Origin: Angiostrongylus vasorum
Taxonomy: Eukaryota; Nematoda; Chromadorea; Rhabditida; Metastrongylidae
Direction: 5' to 3'
DNA: 64,000 nucleotides
Assembly (NCBI GenBank): GCA_018806985.1
Contig: JADANN010000122.1
Coordinates: forward strand, 1,284,501-1,348,500
In this document: piece by piece, positions 32,738 through 43,509 of the stretch
How positions within the stretch are numbered: position 1 is the stretch's first letter
How the letters are laid out: each line of letters opens with the position of its first letter
Notes under the pieces: generated by a model
Database searches by the model: none
Told to the model about the DNA's origin: nothing
Seen by the model: only the letters and a program-made list of their open reading frames with translations
Program-made: the position numbers and the translations under genes

Positions 32738-35700
32738 CATATCATCGAGTACTCTCATCCAACCCTGCCATTCCAGTTCGCCTAGTCGCCATTTGTCATG
32801 AATTACTCCGTTCTTGCTGTTCACACCTCCTCCTATAAATTTTAGAGCATGTCCTAATGAATGAAATGTGTGGGGAACCCCATCCAAATAAGCGCGAAAA
32901 ATCAGTAAAGTAGTCTAATAGTTGGTGAAAACGAGAGCCCTTTTATGTAATTGTTGACAACAAACCTCCCCCGACTTGCTATTTCGAAAGTTCTTCGCGC
33001 AGCAGCCTCCGTCGGCAAGACCAATCCATCTATACTACTACATCTCATCGCTCTTATCTGATAATAGGAAGAAAATTGAAGCTGAACAGTAAAAGTGATG
33101 TGAACGCATTAATTTCTTCTGAATACGGTCTTAGTAAGAAGCACTTTACCTTAGTTTTTTATTTCGCACACACTGAGTTCCCCATGTAAAGGAGTGGTGG
33201 CTCCACGTATTCAGGACTGTGAAGTTTGAGACTAAAACCTATTCAATCACGATGGAGCAAAAGTAATTTATTCATAACATATAACGGCATCACACGTGGA
33301 ATCGACCCCGCGCCCATAGCCCAACAAGCCGTCCATCCCTCCGGGGTCAGCGAATTGGTACCAGAATTGTATGGGAGGATAGCAGCATTGACTAGATGCA
33401 TCGGTAGGCCACCGCGAGTCATTATAAAGGCCAGATATGCCTTCATTCACCTCCAACGATACTTAATGAAGTCGAATGCATGGCGCATCCCTCAGGGGAT
33501 TGATCAACGCCGAGAGCTTTATCCTTTTTAACAGCATCCTGCACATTCTAAACATTTCAGTGAATATCGTTAAAATATGGGTATGGTCCAATCCAGCTTT
33601 TCTTCCCAAAACCATGCGTGAATTTAGGCACATTCTTCGTCTACTATTCTGTCGATCCTGTTGAAAATGACTCCAGTAAAGAGCTTGTGGAAGGCACACA
33701 CCAGGCCTCACAAGTATCTCCAGTTACGCAAGATCGTGGTCATGTTTCTTCTGCATTTACGAGAAACATTGCATTTTGACCAGACACCAGGCAGAAACGG
33801 CGTAGGCTGTGTCCGTTTCTTCCACATTTACACTTCATTTTGACATGCAACGGGTGAAAAGCCTAGCCAGATTGATAGGTATGAATATATGAAGGCTCCA
33901 GATTTTCTAGAATGACTCTATCCAGATCGGCTACTGCATGGTTCTTCGCCGAAAGGATAGGATGTCATGTTACAGAAGGGATAATCGCTGGCGCCACATA
34001 TCCTTCACCTCTTATAACACGTTCGCAGATCAAAGGGTCTGTGGATAACATCAGAACACAGTTCAATAAGGATTTCCTCTATTGCTTCATGGAACCAACG
34101 ACTGTCTTAAAGTTCGCTCCTTTCCACAAAAATTCCGATTCTTTGCAAAACAACGACACTGGTTGGGCAAAAGTATCGATTTACTACAATATGGACAATT
34201 TCGTTATTGTACGTGTGGGATATCTTATGAGATAGATACCTATATCCAACCTTGACAGAACGGCTTCATGACTGTGAATTACCATGAGTGGCTTTGACAC
34301 CCATAATAAACACAGATAAAATCTCATAGCGTTCATTCTGCCACTATTCGAGATTCTCAATGAGAATCTCTTCCCTAGGCTGTCTCGGTGTTGAGCTTTC
34401 CAGTGATACAATAAAGAACGTGTAATCTTCACTGTGTAACTTCTCGAAATCCATGTGGAATACTTCAACCTTGCCTTTAACACATCTTGATTTTTGGAGC
34501 GTGGATAATAGAGACTATTAAAACTGCTTTTGATCCGGATTCCTTCAATGGCAAATGCCCATTCACATTAAATGTTTAAAGAAAATGATGCCCATGGCAC
34601 CCATAATAAACACAGAAAGCCTGTGTTGTCCAGAAAACCAACAGCATCGACTCCTCTACTACTACATGTTCCGAGGAACAGTTCTTCTGAGACATCATAA
34701 ACTGAGTATGCATCATTAGTTCCCCAATGAAGTAATCAAATGCTGAGGAACACATCTTTTAAGTAAGTATCACCGGCATAGTTCTTCCACATTTAAGCAA
34801 GCTAGAAAAAGCCTCAGATTTAACCAGTATTTTCTTACTTATCCTTAACAAACGGAATTGTACTAGTGGCCGTTTAAAAGTCAGATTATCCAAGCGGGTC
34901 CCTTACTTCAACTGCCTTAAGCGATTTGCTTTCAGGTAAAGCTCGCCTAGTTCTGACGAAGTCAGAAATACCAATCGTAAAAAGCCTGACATTGCGAGAG
35001 TAGAAGAAAAGTTCATTTATTTCATTTATCAGATGCGACTCCGAACCATGAACTTCCAGTTGACAGTACTTGTGAAGAATGAAGCGTCAATCTTCATCAA
35101 CAAACCTGCTCCACTGCTCACACGATACATGTCAAGGTGCAAGATTTCTTGCGAATGGATGAGGAACAACACCTACACTATGCAAGCAACTACCACAAAA
35201 ATCTGGCTATTGTTTGCTCTCCATAAGCTCTTCACTCGTAATTTTTTAACAAGATTAACAAAAAAGTGGGTACAGGATAGCAATAAGAACAAGCAACCTT
35301 TAAAAAGAATTCAGTACGATTGATCATCTCTGCATAACAACGGTAACTGCTGAAGTGAAAAGATGCTACTAGATGTCATCTTCACTGTCGTGACAAGTCT
35401 TTCCACTAAGATGGAAGAAAGAGGTAATTAAAGAACAAATGCTCTTTAAATAAAAGTCCTCGATTAACTTCATAACCAGAACTTCATCAATCTACAACGC
35501 CTCCGGAAACTTAGACAACGTGGCGACCTCTTGCCACATTTCTTCAGTGACTCTCGAGAACGTTGTGCGAAAACTCGAATGGGATAACAGGGAAGTAGGA
35601 ATCGATGGCTGTTATTCTTTGCTTTCCTGATGATATCGCAGTTATAATGTTAAGCGTTCCCAAACAAAATACTCGCTGATTTCAACAGCGTTTACGGAAA

Positions 35701-36905
35701 GATTGGATTTCGGTTGAGTTTCAAGAAAACCATGTTTTAAGGACAGTTTCTGGATTGAAAAGTCAGCTTGACCAAAAATTTGGCTCTAAGGGCTTGTTCT
35801 AGATAAACGAGCGGCTTAAGGAAATAGATATGGAAGATTAGGTGAGTCTGACACTTGAAGAGTCGTAATGACAACCGGTGGATAAAAACCATTAGTTACA
35901 GGGTCACCGACTTCAAAAATTTAAAAGATACACATAGAACAAAAAGATATATACTAGCGTGGGTAACAATATGAGGGCACAGCGGACTGTATGCTTCAAG
36001 CTCAATGAGAAAAAACGAGGTGTGTTCTTGCATGGGGCTAATAGGCACGAAAAAAGTGCATCTCACGTGCTGACCTGTGTTTCGCAGGCTAGAATAAGAT
36101 GGTACGTCAAGTGAAATGCCTCTTCGATAGATCGTCCTCCGACGACGAATCCGTGATTTCTCAAAATCATGACGTTATATGAGCCCATGTCCTCCACCAA
36201 TGATTCTCGTTCTTTGAGGTCGACAAGAATTCCCTAGGAGAAAAAAGAATGAGGGATATATGATAAACGAACAAATGCCAATAACAAGCATAGCTTTCTT
36301 TTGATAAAAAACCGCTTAAACAAAAAAAACAAACTGGTATTGGTGCGTTACAAATTATAACACTAAGAACGTTACCATTTAAGAGCTATAAAGTATCACA
36401 TCAATATCCCTTTTTTTCACAAGAAATAACCGTCTCCGTGGTGGTATTCATACTTCGATGGAGGTATGTTGGTCAAAATGACATGTTGCAGTTAGGAAAA
36501 AATATAATGAGTATCAGAGACAGAAACGCATTTTGCAATAATAGTGCTGCCCTTCCGAAATACAGCTTATTCGTTCTCCATCCAACATGTTCTCAACTTT
36601 GCTGAGAATGGTGAGTGGACAAATCAATCCCTTCGGCCACAATTGAATCATCTTGGCGGTTTGCATCTTACTTGGATACTTGGATGGCTCGTTTTCACTG
36701 GTTGTGTGGGCCCAAAGCATAATTTCCATTTTTTTCGAGGTTTCGCTAATTTAGTCATCCTGGTTCCCTGGAGTTGCGAGGTCAGCCGAGCCAAAGTCTG
36801 CCCAGGTCGTCACCACCACAGGCAGTCGCCGCTCTTGTGGATCAGAGGGAGATTTCCCAGAATGCGACCAGTTCGATACTAGGACGGTGGTGGGTCCTGG
36901 TATTG

Positions 36906-36969
<64 letters not shown>

Positions 36970-39900
36970 TGCATATACATATATTCATAGACATATACAC
37001 ACATGCATATATATATATATATACATATATATATGCATATATGCATATATATATATATATATATATATACGTTTGCGGGTCGATTAGAAAGCAACTCCGT
37101 AGCTCTATTTTAGAACCCTAACAATTTATTTATATATTGTAATATTTCTCCGATTTTTGGGCTTGCTTCTTAACGTATGGAGACTAGATCTACGCTGTTA
37201 TTCTTCCCAGATCGATTATTTTTTTCGGAATGTGGATGCTATACAGGTACTGCTGGACGTCTAACCCTGTAAGGGCGTTTCCTGCTAGGGGCACATTACG
37301 AAGTTGGGAGATCCGTTGTTCAAATGAAATGTGATGAAGAAGAGAGGATGTAAAGGAATCGCACCCACGTTTACGCCGAATTTATATGGAAAACTCGTGG
37401 CTAAGGAATCTGTAACTGGTACTCAAAGAAGTGGTCGCCCTTGCAATTCCAAATGACCAGGAGATAGTGGAAATTATTCAAGAAATGCTCATTTATCGCC
37501 CAAAAAAGTCACTTTGACAAGCGGCAAGGAAAATCGGTGTCTCCTTTTTCACTATATACGAATTTTATTAATGAAGGAGCTTAAATGGCGTGCTTGGGAA
37601 TCGCATTACTATCAAGTAAATACAAGAAAACGAAACTAGAAGTTTGTAACGCCTCAACTTCGTAAGGCTTGTCACTGTATTCGCACGATTTTTGTATGAA
37701 TTGTACATGACCATGACAGTTTTGACAAGGATGGTTAATTCAGAGAATCCACAATTCCTTTAGTTGTCTGGTCCATTGCTCCGAAGTGAAGTCCAACGGG
37801 TTCTTCTTTGGGCAATCATGCAATTAAACTTCTTGAGGGAAATCCTGTAGAAGGGATGATCTATCTCTATGAACTTCATCTTTTAATGCATTTTTTTCAC
37901 ATAGTTGTTCAAAAAATAATATCGGTTTCTTTCGTTTATTAAAACATATTCATATTTTGATGCATTGTTTCACCAAAAGTTTTGTAACCTTCTGTTCATA
38001 CTAAAAACCACTTCGATTTTGTTGAATAAAGGAATATATGGGCGGATAGCACAGTGATAGTGATGCGCGTCATCATGAAAATGGTGCTAGCTCGATTCCG
38101 CTCCAGGCCAACGAAGCCTTTCATCCCTCCAGGGTCGAGGAATTGGTACCGGATTTGCCTATTGAAAAATCACTCTCTGCAATCGAATTGGGAACGCTCC
38201 AGCCTGACTACCTCCGTATTCCAGGAAGAATTGCTCGACCAGCATTCTACGACATTCAACATGAAATGGAAACCCTCAAGCAACAACCGAGGCCACATAT
38301 AAAGTTGGAAGGTCTTCGTAGGAATGGATTCGAGGAAACGAAGTGAATGTCGGAAGTGCTGCGATCCGCACGGTAGACGTGAAGACAGGTCAAATAAAAT
38401 AAAATAAAAAAAGAAAATATAAGACCAACACGAAGACGGGAACAAAGTACAACAACTTTCCCACGAATTCCAATTCTGTCGGAAACGTATGGAAAGCTGG
38501 ACCATTTAAACATAAAGGAAACGTAGAAAAAAAAATTAAAGAAGGTTATCGCGTGAACTGAACAAAAAGTGGAAGGATCATTTATTACCAAATCATAAAG
38601 TCGTGATCCATAATCGCATTCTAGCACTCGATTAAAAATGAATTCGCTTCAACAACGTTGTCCCTCAAAACCATTACAATGTTGGTGAAGTCAATAGATT
38701 AGAAAACTTAGACATATAAATGACCTGTCTTTGCATGCCGTGTAAGTCCCAAAACTTCATCCATTCTTCTCCAGTCATCCAACTGTTTATGCCTATTCAC
38801 ACGCGGACTCTGCTGCGAGTTGAGGAATTCTCATGCCCTGTCATCGCTAACACGTGGAATGCTGTTTACGAGTGATCATCATTCGAATTCTAAGATTGTG
38901 AACATAGATCGTTCCCAAAACTTCGCAGGAGGCAGTCGCCAGCCATTTTGCATTAAATGGACGTCAGCTACGTGACCACTCGGATTTTTCCAGGATAGCA
39001 GTGAGCCCTATGATTTTCCGACTGACTAGCCTCAACACTTTGTAGTGTTATTACAAGCTAAAGTTATTAAAACCTTACATACGTCTTCTAGTTTAACAAC
39101 GTTCTGTACCATTACTGTTGTATCCTATATCACACTTGCGCATCATATTACACCAACAACCCATGGCAAAGCTGCTCCCTTGTCTCAAGCGTCTCTTGCC
39201 CATCATTTTGAACCCGCTTATTCAGCCCTGCTGTACTCTTATCGCTATTTTATGGACGGTTAAATTACCCAAGTTTGAGATTACGAACCGCGCTACCTAT
39301 CAACTACCTCACAAACTAGCCAACACAGATATAGAGATATATACATATATGTATATACACATGTATATATGTCCATATATAACTTTAATGATGCTGAGAT
39401 ATTTGCAAAACTCCGGACCGCAGGTGTCTGCGGTAGGGAACGAACGCGCTATTGTCCTTTCCGGGGAGTAGCGCGCTCACCACCACACCATGCGGGTCCT
39501 TCGTTTCGCCTGTCTCTCAGCTAGTTCTATTGATCTTTTGCCATCAGCATCAGGAGTTTTGCAAATTTCTCAGCATCATTAAAGTTATATTTCGCAACGC
39601 GTACCCTGCCGCTAAAAAGAGTAGGCAGTAAATAATAAGTCAAAATTATATCCATATATTTGGACACATATGTCGGATTAATTTGGATAAATTGAGTAAA
39701 ATACATCGAAGTCAAGAAAGTTAACCCTACAATTAGTTCGTATCACAGCGTAAGTTTGCATTAAATCACATATGAGTAATAGAAACCGTTTGACTTTGTA
39801 ATAAACTATCTATGGTCTTTCAGAAGCAGACAAGTTAGTCAACTTAAGAACACGCAGACGTACAACAGTAATCCCTTACTTTTGGGCGAGAGAGAAGAAC

Positions 39901-42515
39901 AGTGAATTGTTTCGATATAGACGCAAAGGTCATTAATGAAGCTTCGAAAGCAAGTAATTTTGCGCAATAATTCATAAGCGACTTCACGAAAAGAATAGCT
40001 TTGTGAAGATGATGTAGCATACATGAGCTTTAATAACAAGTTTTTCTAAATCAATGAATATGAATATAGCTGCTCTAAGCGTGCACAAACAACCATAGGA
40101 TATCATTTAGCCCACGTAAATTTACAGGTGGTACAATGGGTCTTGAGACTTTGAATTGCAAAACCTTTGCGTCTACAGAGCAGCAAATCTTGGTTGTGTA
40201 GAGAAATCTTGCCTGATAATCATGATAGGCGACTGGTCCAACGATCATAGATTCTTGACATAAAGGTAGGAGACCACACTTGGTGGCAGAGATAGCAGCC
40301 ACTGCTGGTGTGTGAAGGTGGATAACACAGAGCAAATCGCTACGAGCACCATGGATGGCAGAATGTAAAGTGTACCCAGCCTGAAAGTACCTGAGATGCA
40401 TCAGAAGAAAAGCATTGGAAAGAACGTAGTTTCAATCTAGTGTAATTTGAGTATCGTCCTCCTCACAAATTTGACGAAAAAACATTGCTATATCATTATT
40501 GAAAAAGTATCTCGATAAAAATGAATGAAACCATAAATTAAGGCCCTGCTAGCAAGCGCTGAGTCGAAAGATAGACAACACCATTTTTCGACGTCAAAAA
40601 CAGAAGAATAAAACGACAAAAAGGATAAAGGTCGCGGCATTGATCAATCCCTGAGGGATGAGCTATGCATTCGAATTCATTAAACATCGTAGGAAGTGAT
40701 TGAATGTATATCTGGTCTTCACAACGACTCGCGGTGGCCTACCAATGTATCACGCCAGTGCTGTTATCCTCCAAGACAGACAAGTCTAATACCCATTTGC
40801 CGACCCTGGAAGAATGAAAGGCTTGCTGAGTCAGGGGGCGCGGGGACCGGTCCCATGTGTATTGCAGGGCGCCTCCTATCAGTGCGTTACACGCGCCCAC
40901 TGCAGCAAATAGCACGAAAAAAAAACGAAAAATAGCAAAATATGCGAATTTTGTGCAATAATTACCACCCACCCAACTCTTTACCACATTATCGTACTTA
41001 GGAGGCATTTCAGTATGTTGAACTGTAATGTACAACAGGAGGTTCCTCAGAAGGGTCTTCAGTTGAAGATTCTGCTGAGGAATTCGATATATACCCATTA
41101 AACAGCAAAGATCAGCGAGCTGCTCGTAATCGCCTTCTCCTCAAAAAAAGGTACTAAGCGCATCATACAAAGGATGTGATAGGTGTCTCTCGTGCAAGTG
41201 GGACCCTCTGAGCAGCTATGCTTCGTGAAAGGGACGAAAGGAATATTATGGTTCCTGATCGGATTTATGATTAAAAAAGACCACGGATTATCCAAGTGGT
41301 ACAACTGCCACATGGTTTTAGTGAAAACTAAAGTCACAGACAATAAATAATAAGTGGATAAATTAATTTAAAGAAAAAAGCCATAACAATTAGCAAACGG
41401 AGGAAAACAGGTGAAACAAAAAGCCAATGGTGACATAAAAAAAAGGATAGAATCACATATAAACAGAAATTTTCTCAAGAGCCTTAATCAACCTGATTTA
41501 TGCCAAGGATAGTGCTTCCTGGGTGGAGAATGTTCCCGTCCAGATCCACTTTGACTAACGTGCTGGCAGTCTGTTCATGATATAAAAGACCAAATGGATT
41601 GATCAGTATTTCCATCAGATCGCCAGGAAGTCGAACCTAGAATGGTCTCTAACGGATAATCTTTAGAATGAACTGTATATCGACACCTTTGCTCTTAGTC
41701 ATCTTTGTTCTCGTTGTACTGGTCTCTCTTGTTTCTTTACAACCAACATCAACCTATTACTTACTTACCTACTTATTTGGATGTTTGGATAGCCTGTCTT
41801 CACTGATTCTGTGGGCACAGCATAATCTCTAATTTTGGAGTTTTGCTAGTTTATCCACCGTATTTGCTTGGAGTCCCAGTTCAGATTGGCCAAAGTCTGC
41901 CCCAGGTCGTCACCACCAGAGGCAGGCGCCGCCCGTGTGGATCAGGGGGAAGATTTGACACCATGCGACAGGACGGTGGGTGGTCGACCTTGGTATTGGT
42001 TTACTCCAAGGTGGGCTTCCTGATGGTAACGCCGGACTCCTCAGCTTGGGAAATCCTGCTTGGAGGATGAAGCCGCCAACTGTATATTGCACCCCTTACA
42101 ATCGAAAAAAACCTTAACGGCAGTTCCGTTCTATTGAGATCTATGGCATTTACCACAATATAACATTCTTTATTTACCTAATACGACGCAGATATATCTT
42201 GAAAAGGGATTCTTACGGTCATATGATTGAAAACTCCTTGACTCCAATTGAAGAGATCGACAAGGCGGTAAAGAGCAGCCAACTGACATCGAAGCCTAGC
42301 CTCCTCTGGAGGAAACGCTCCTTCCTCGAAATCGACTATCGGTTTCGAATGACGTTTCTCTGATAGGAACGAAAAGAGATATCATTGTCGCTAACATTTC
42401 CCACTGATGATTAAAATAATGAAATCCCTGCAATAGCTTAATTGCCACCATTAAGGGATAAAATCTTACCGAAACTCGGTACAGATGTGCCATATTGGAC
42501 ACCACGAGGAAACAT
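32738..42515 (-). CDS. Adducin / class II aldolase-domain protein
   Basis: Adducins cap actin filaments and link them to spectrin; their head is a class II aldolase fold without aldolase activity. Minus-strand exons: 42470-42515 (possible start MFPRGVQYG), 42217-42359 ([20 protein letters not shown]), 41493-41636 ([20 protein letters not shown]), 40213-40380 ([39 protein letters not shown]), 36075-36233 ([29 protein letters not shown]) and 32738-32914 ([19 protein letters not shown]). The first five exons join in consistent phase; the 5' edge of the last is uncertain. The order matches the adducin head through the neck-side KW..GE.E motif. The C-terminal tail exons were not found below 32.7 kb. 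The intron after 40213 starts GC instead of GT. Introns contain an RTE-like LINE, a mariner-like remnant, SINEs and repeat B. The short N-terminus makes the start provisional. Confidence 0.88.
33285..33530 (+). mobile_element. SINE-A copy, head truncated
   Basis: Begins within the head at ACACGTGGAATCGACCCCGC. The centre GAATTGGTACCAGAATTGTA and tail GCCGAGAGCTTTATCCTTTT are intact. In an adducin-gene intron. Confidence 0.85.
33540..35430. other. Adducin intron, no supported exon
   Basis: Two near-identical phrases CACCCATAATAAACACAG recur at about 34301 and 34595, suggesting an internal repeat or an older element. The 107- and 99-codon frames here have no family resemblance. Confidence 0.3.
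35440..36060 (+). mobile_element. RTE-type LINE remnant
   Basis: A decayed reverse transcriptase. Reading across frameshifts gives KLEWDN.EVGIDG, then [14 protein letters not shown] around the catalytic DD (about 35630-35650), then [16 protein letters not shown]. This follows the order of RTE-clade enzymes (EWD..GV.VDG, FADDIVLI, KIGL.LN..KT.F). Stops and frameshifts make it dead. It lies in an adducin-gene intron on the opposite strand. Confidence 0.7.
36655..36910 (+). repeat. Repeat B copy, truncated at a (TA)n tract
   Basis: Starts CTTACTTGGATACTTGG and runs through GTCGTCACCACCACAGGCAG to GGTGGGTCCTGGTATTGGTT, where it breaks into the adjacent TA microsatellite. Confidence 0.75.
36911..37070. 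repeat. (TA)n microsatellite, ~160 bp
   Basis: Alternating TA with interspersed GCATATACATA, CATAGACATA and CACACATGCA units. The Tyr/Ile repeat frames over it are artefacts. Confidence 0.95.
37310..37870 (+). mobile_element. Degenerate Tc1/mariner-like transposase remnant
   Basis: Broken plus-strand frames resemble the HTH region of a mariner-like transposase: RSGRPCN, later [13 protein letters not shown] and QAARKIGV, then WSIAPK and GSSLG-like pieces. Many stops; ends not defined. It lies in an adducin intron. Confidence 0.4.
38041..38345 (+). mobile_element. SINE-A2 copy
   Basis: tRNA-like head GGATAGCACAGTGATAGTG with box B-like AGCTCGATTCCGC. The centre GGAATTGGTACCGGATTTGC is shared with SINE-A. 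The different tail (CTCAAGCAACAACCGAGGCC) ends near AAATAAAATAAAATAA. Confidence 0.75.
38400..39040. other. Adducin intron, no gene seen
   Basis: A short A-rich tract follows the SINE-A2 copy, then unique sequence. No exon or repeat could be supported. Confidence 0.35.
39385..39645. repeat. Inverted SINE-C pair
   Basis: GATGCTGAGATATTTGCAAA (reverse copy) is followed by the tRNA-like part CACCACACCATGCGGGTCC. At about 39555 GAGTTTTGCAAATTTCTCAG returns in forward orientation with the ACCCTGCCGCTAAAAAGAG tail. Confidence 0.75.
40617..40900 (-). mobile_element. SINE-A copy, full-length
   Basis: Reverse copy. At the right end GTGTTACACGCGCCC pairs with GGGCGCGGGGACC across the head, showing the acceptor-like stem; box B-like GGGACCGGTCCC. 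In an adducin intron. Confidence 0.85.
41761..42080 (+). repeat. Repeat B copy, 3' end altered
   Basis: Starts ACTTACTTACCTACTTATTT and keeps GTCGTCACCACCAGAGGCAG and TCCTCAGCTTGGGAAATCCT, but lacks the usual CCGTTGGGAGG end. In an adducin intron. Confidence 0.75.
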
Positions 42516-42519
42516 TTGC

Positions 42520-43505
42520 TACCGGCTGAAGTACTACCTATACTAAATATATTTCCTTGAAAATAAACAAACAGCCATGAATAGTTTCACGAACAGCTGA
42601 ACCCTAGAGCAACTATTTCTGTACATTCTCAAGAACCAATATCTACAACGCGAATGTAAGAATCTAGAGTGGCAGTATTAGGCATCCTGCTTCCTTATAT
42701 TCTCCTAGAACTTAACTCGAACCTTTTCTAAGGGTCTGTAAAATCCTTAGTATAGCCCCCTTCAATTCCCACCTCCAGAGAAATGGGCGGGGTAAACGCT
42801 AAACGTTCTCTACTTGTCAAGAAATCTAACGACTAGCTAGGATAACAAGCTTTTATCTATGCTCAGATACACAACATGACATCGCTTTCGACACTAAAAT
42901 GGATGAATAACTCCGAATAACAACAAGAACCCGGTAGTGCAAACACAGTAAAATGTTGTACCTTGTAACTTCATAATGATATTCGTCACAAAACATCAAC
43001 AGAAATGTGCGTTAAAGCGGATGAAGGTTACATTGGAAATCATCTACTAAGCTGAAATGAAGATTGATTGCAAAGTGGTTAAAGTAACCCGACTTTGAGA
43101 TCTTCACGGATCCTCAACGAGTCTTTCGAAACAAATAAACAAAATCGGACATGGCACTGTTCACCTTCCTCAAAAAAAAAACGCTTCCATTCACTTAAAC
43201 GTACCGTAGCTTAAAAACCCTAGTGGAGTAAACTCCTTTGAGAGTCTAGAAAGGTCAATCCTTGGAGAGTAGCTAGAAAAAATTTCCCAACGTAAAATCT
43301 CGACGACATATTCATTAACAATTTGCTTCAAGGAACGACAAATGTTCTGTGATATCAGAGCCGATCTAGTATTCACTAGAAGTACTGAACTCTTATCAAC
43401 TTCATAAGAGATATATAATTCATAGCATAAATTGAAAACAAAGACTTTTCTGAACTGCAAACAACGCTGTACCCGACGACGATTATATACCCTTATTACA
43501 ACACA
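42520..43505. other. Intergenic region between adducin-like and INTS5 genes
   Basis: About 1 kb between the putative adducin start and the INTS5 stop codon, both on the minus strand. It should hold the INTS5 3' UTR and the adducin promoter. No specific motif or exon could be defended. Confidence 0.4.
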
Positions 43506-43509
43506 CAAC

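Noticed and set aside
33912..34235. 107-codon plus-strand frame
   Set aside because: Lies in an adducin intron. No domain, no splice context and no similarity to neighbouring elements was seen.
36774..37121. Tyr/Ile-repeat open frames on both strands
   Set aside because: They are translations of the (TA)n microsatellite, with no start context or splice sites.
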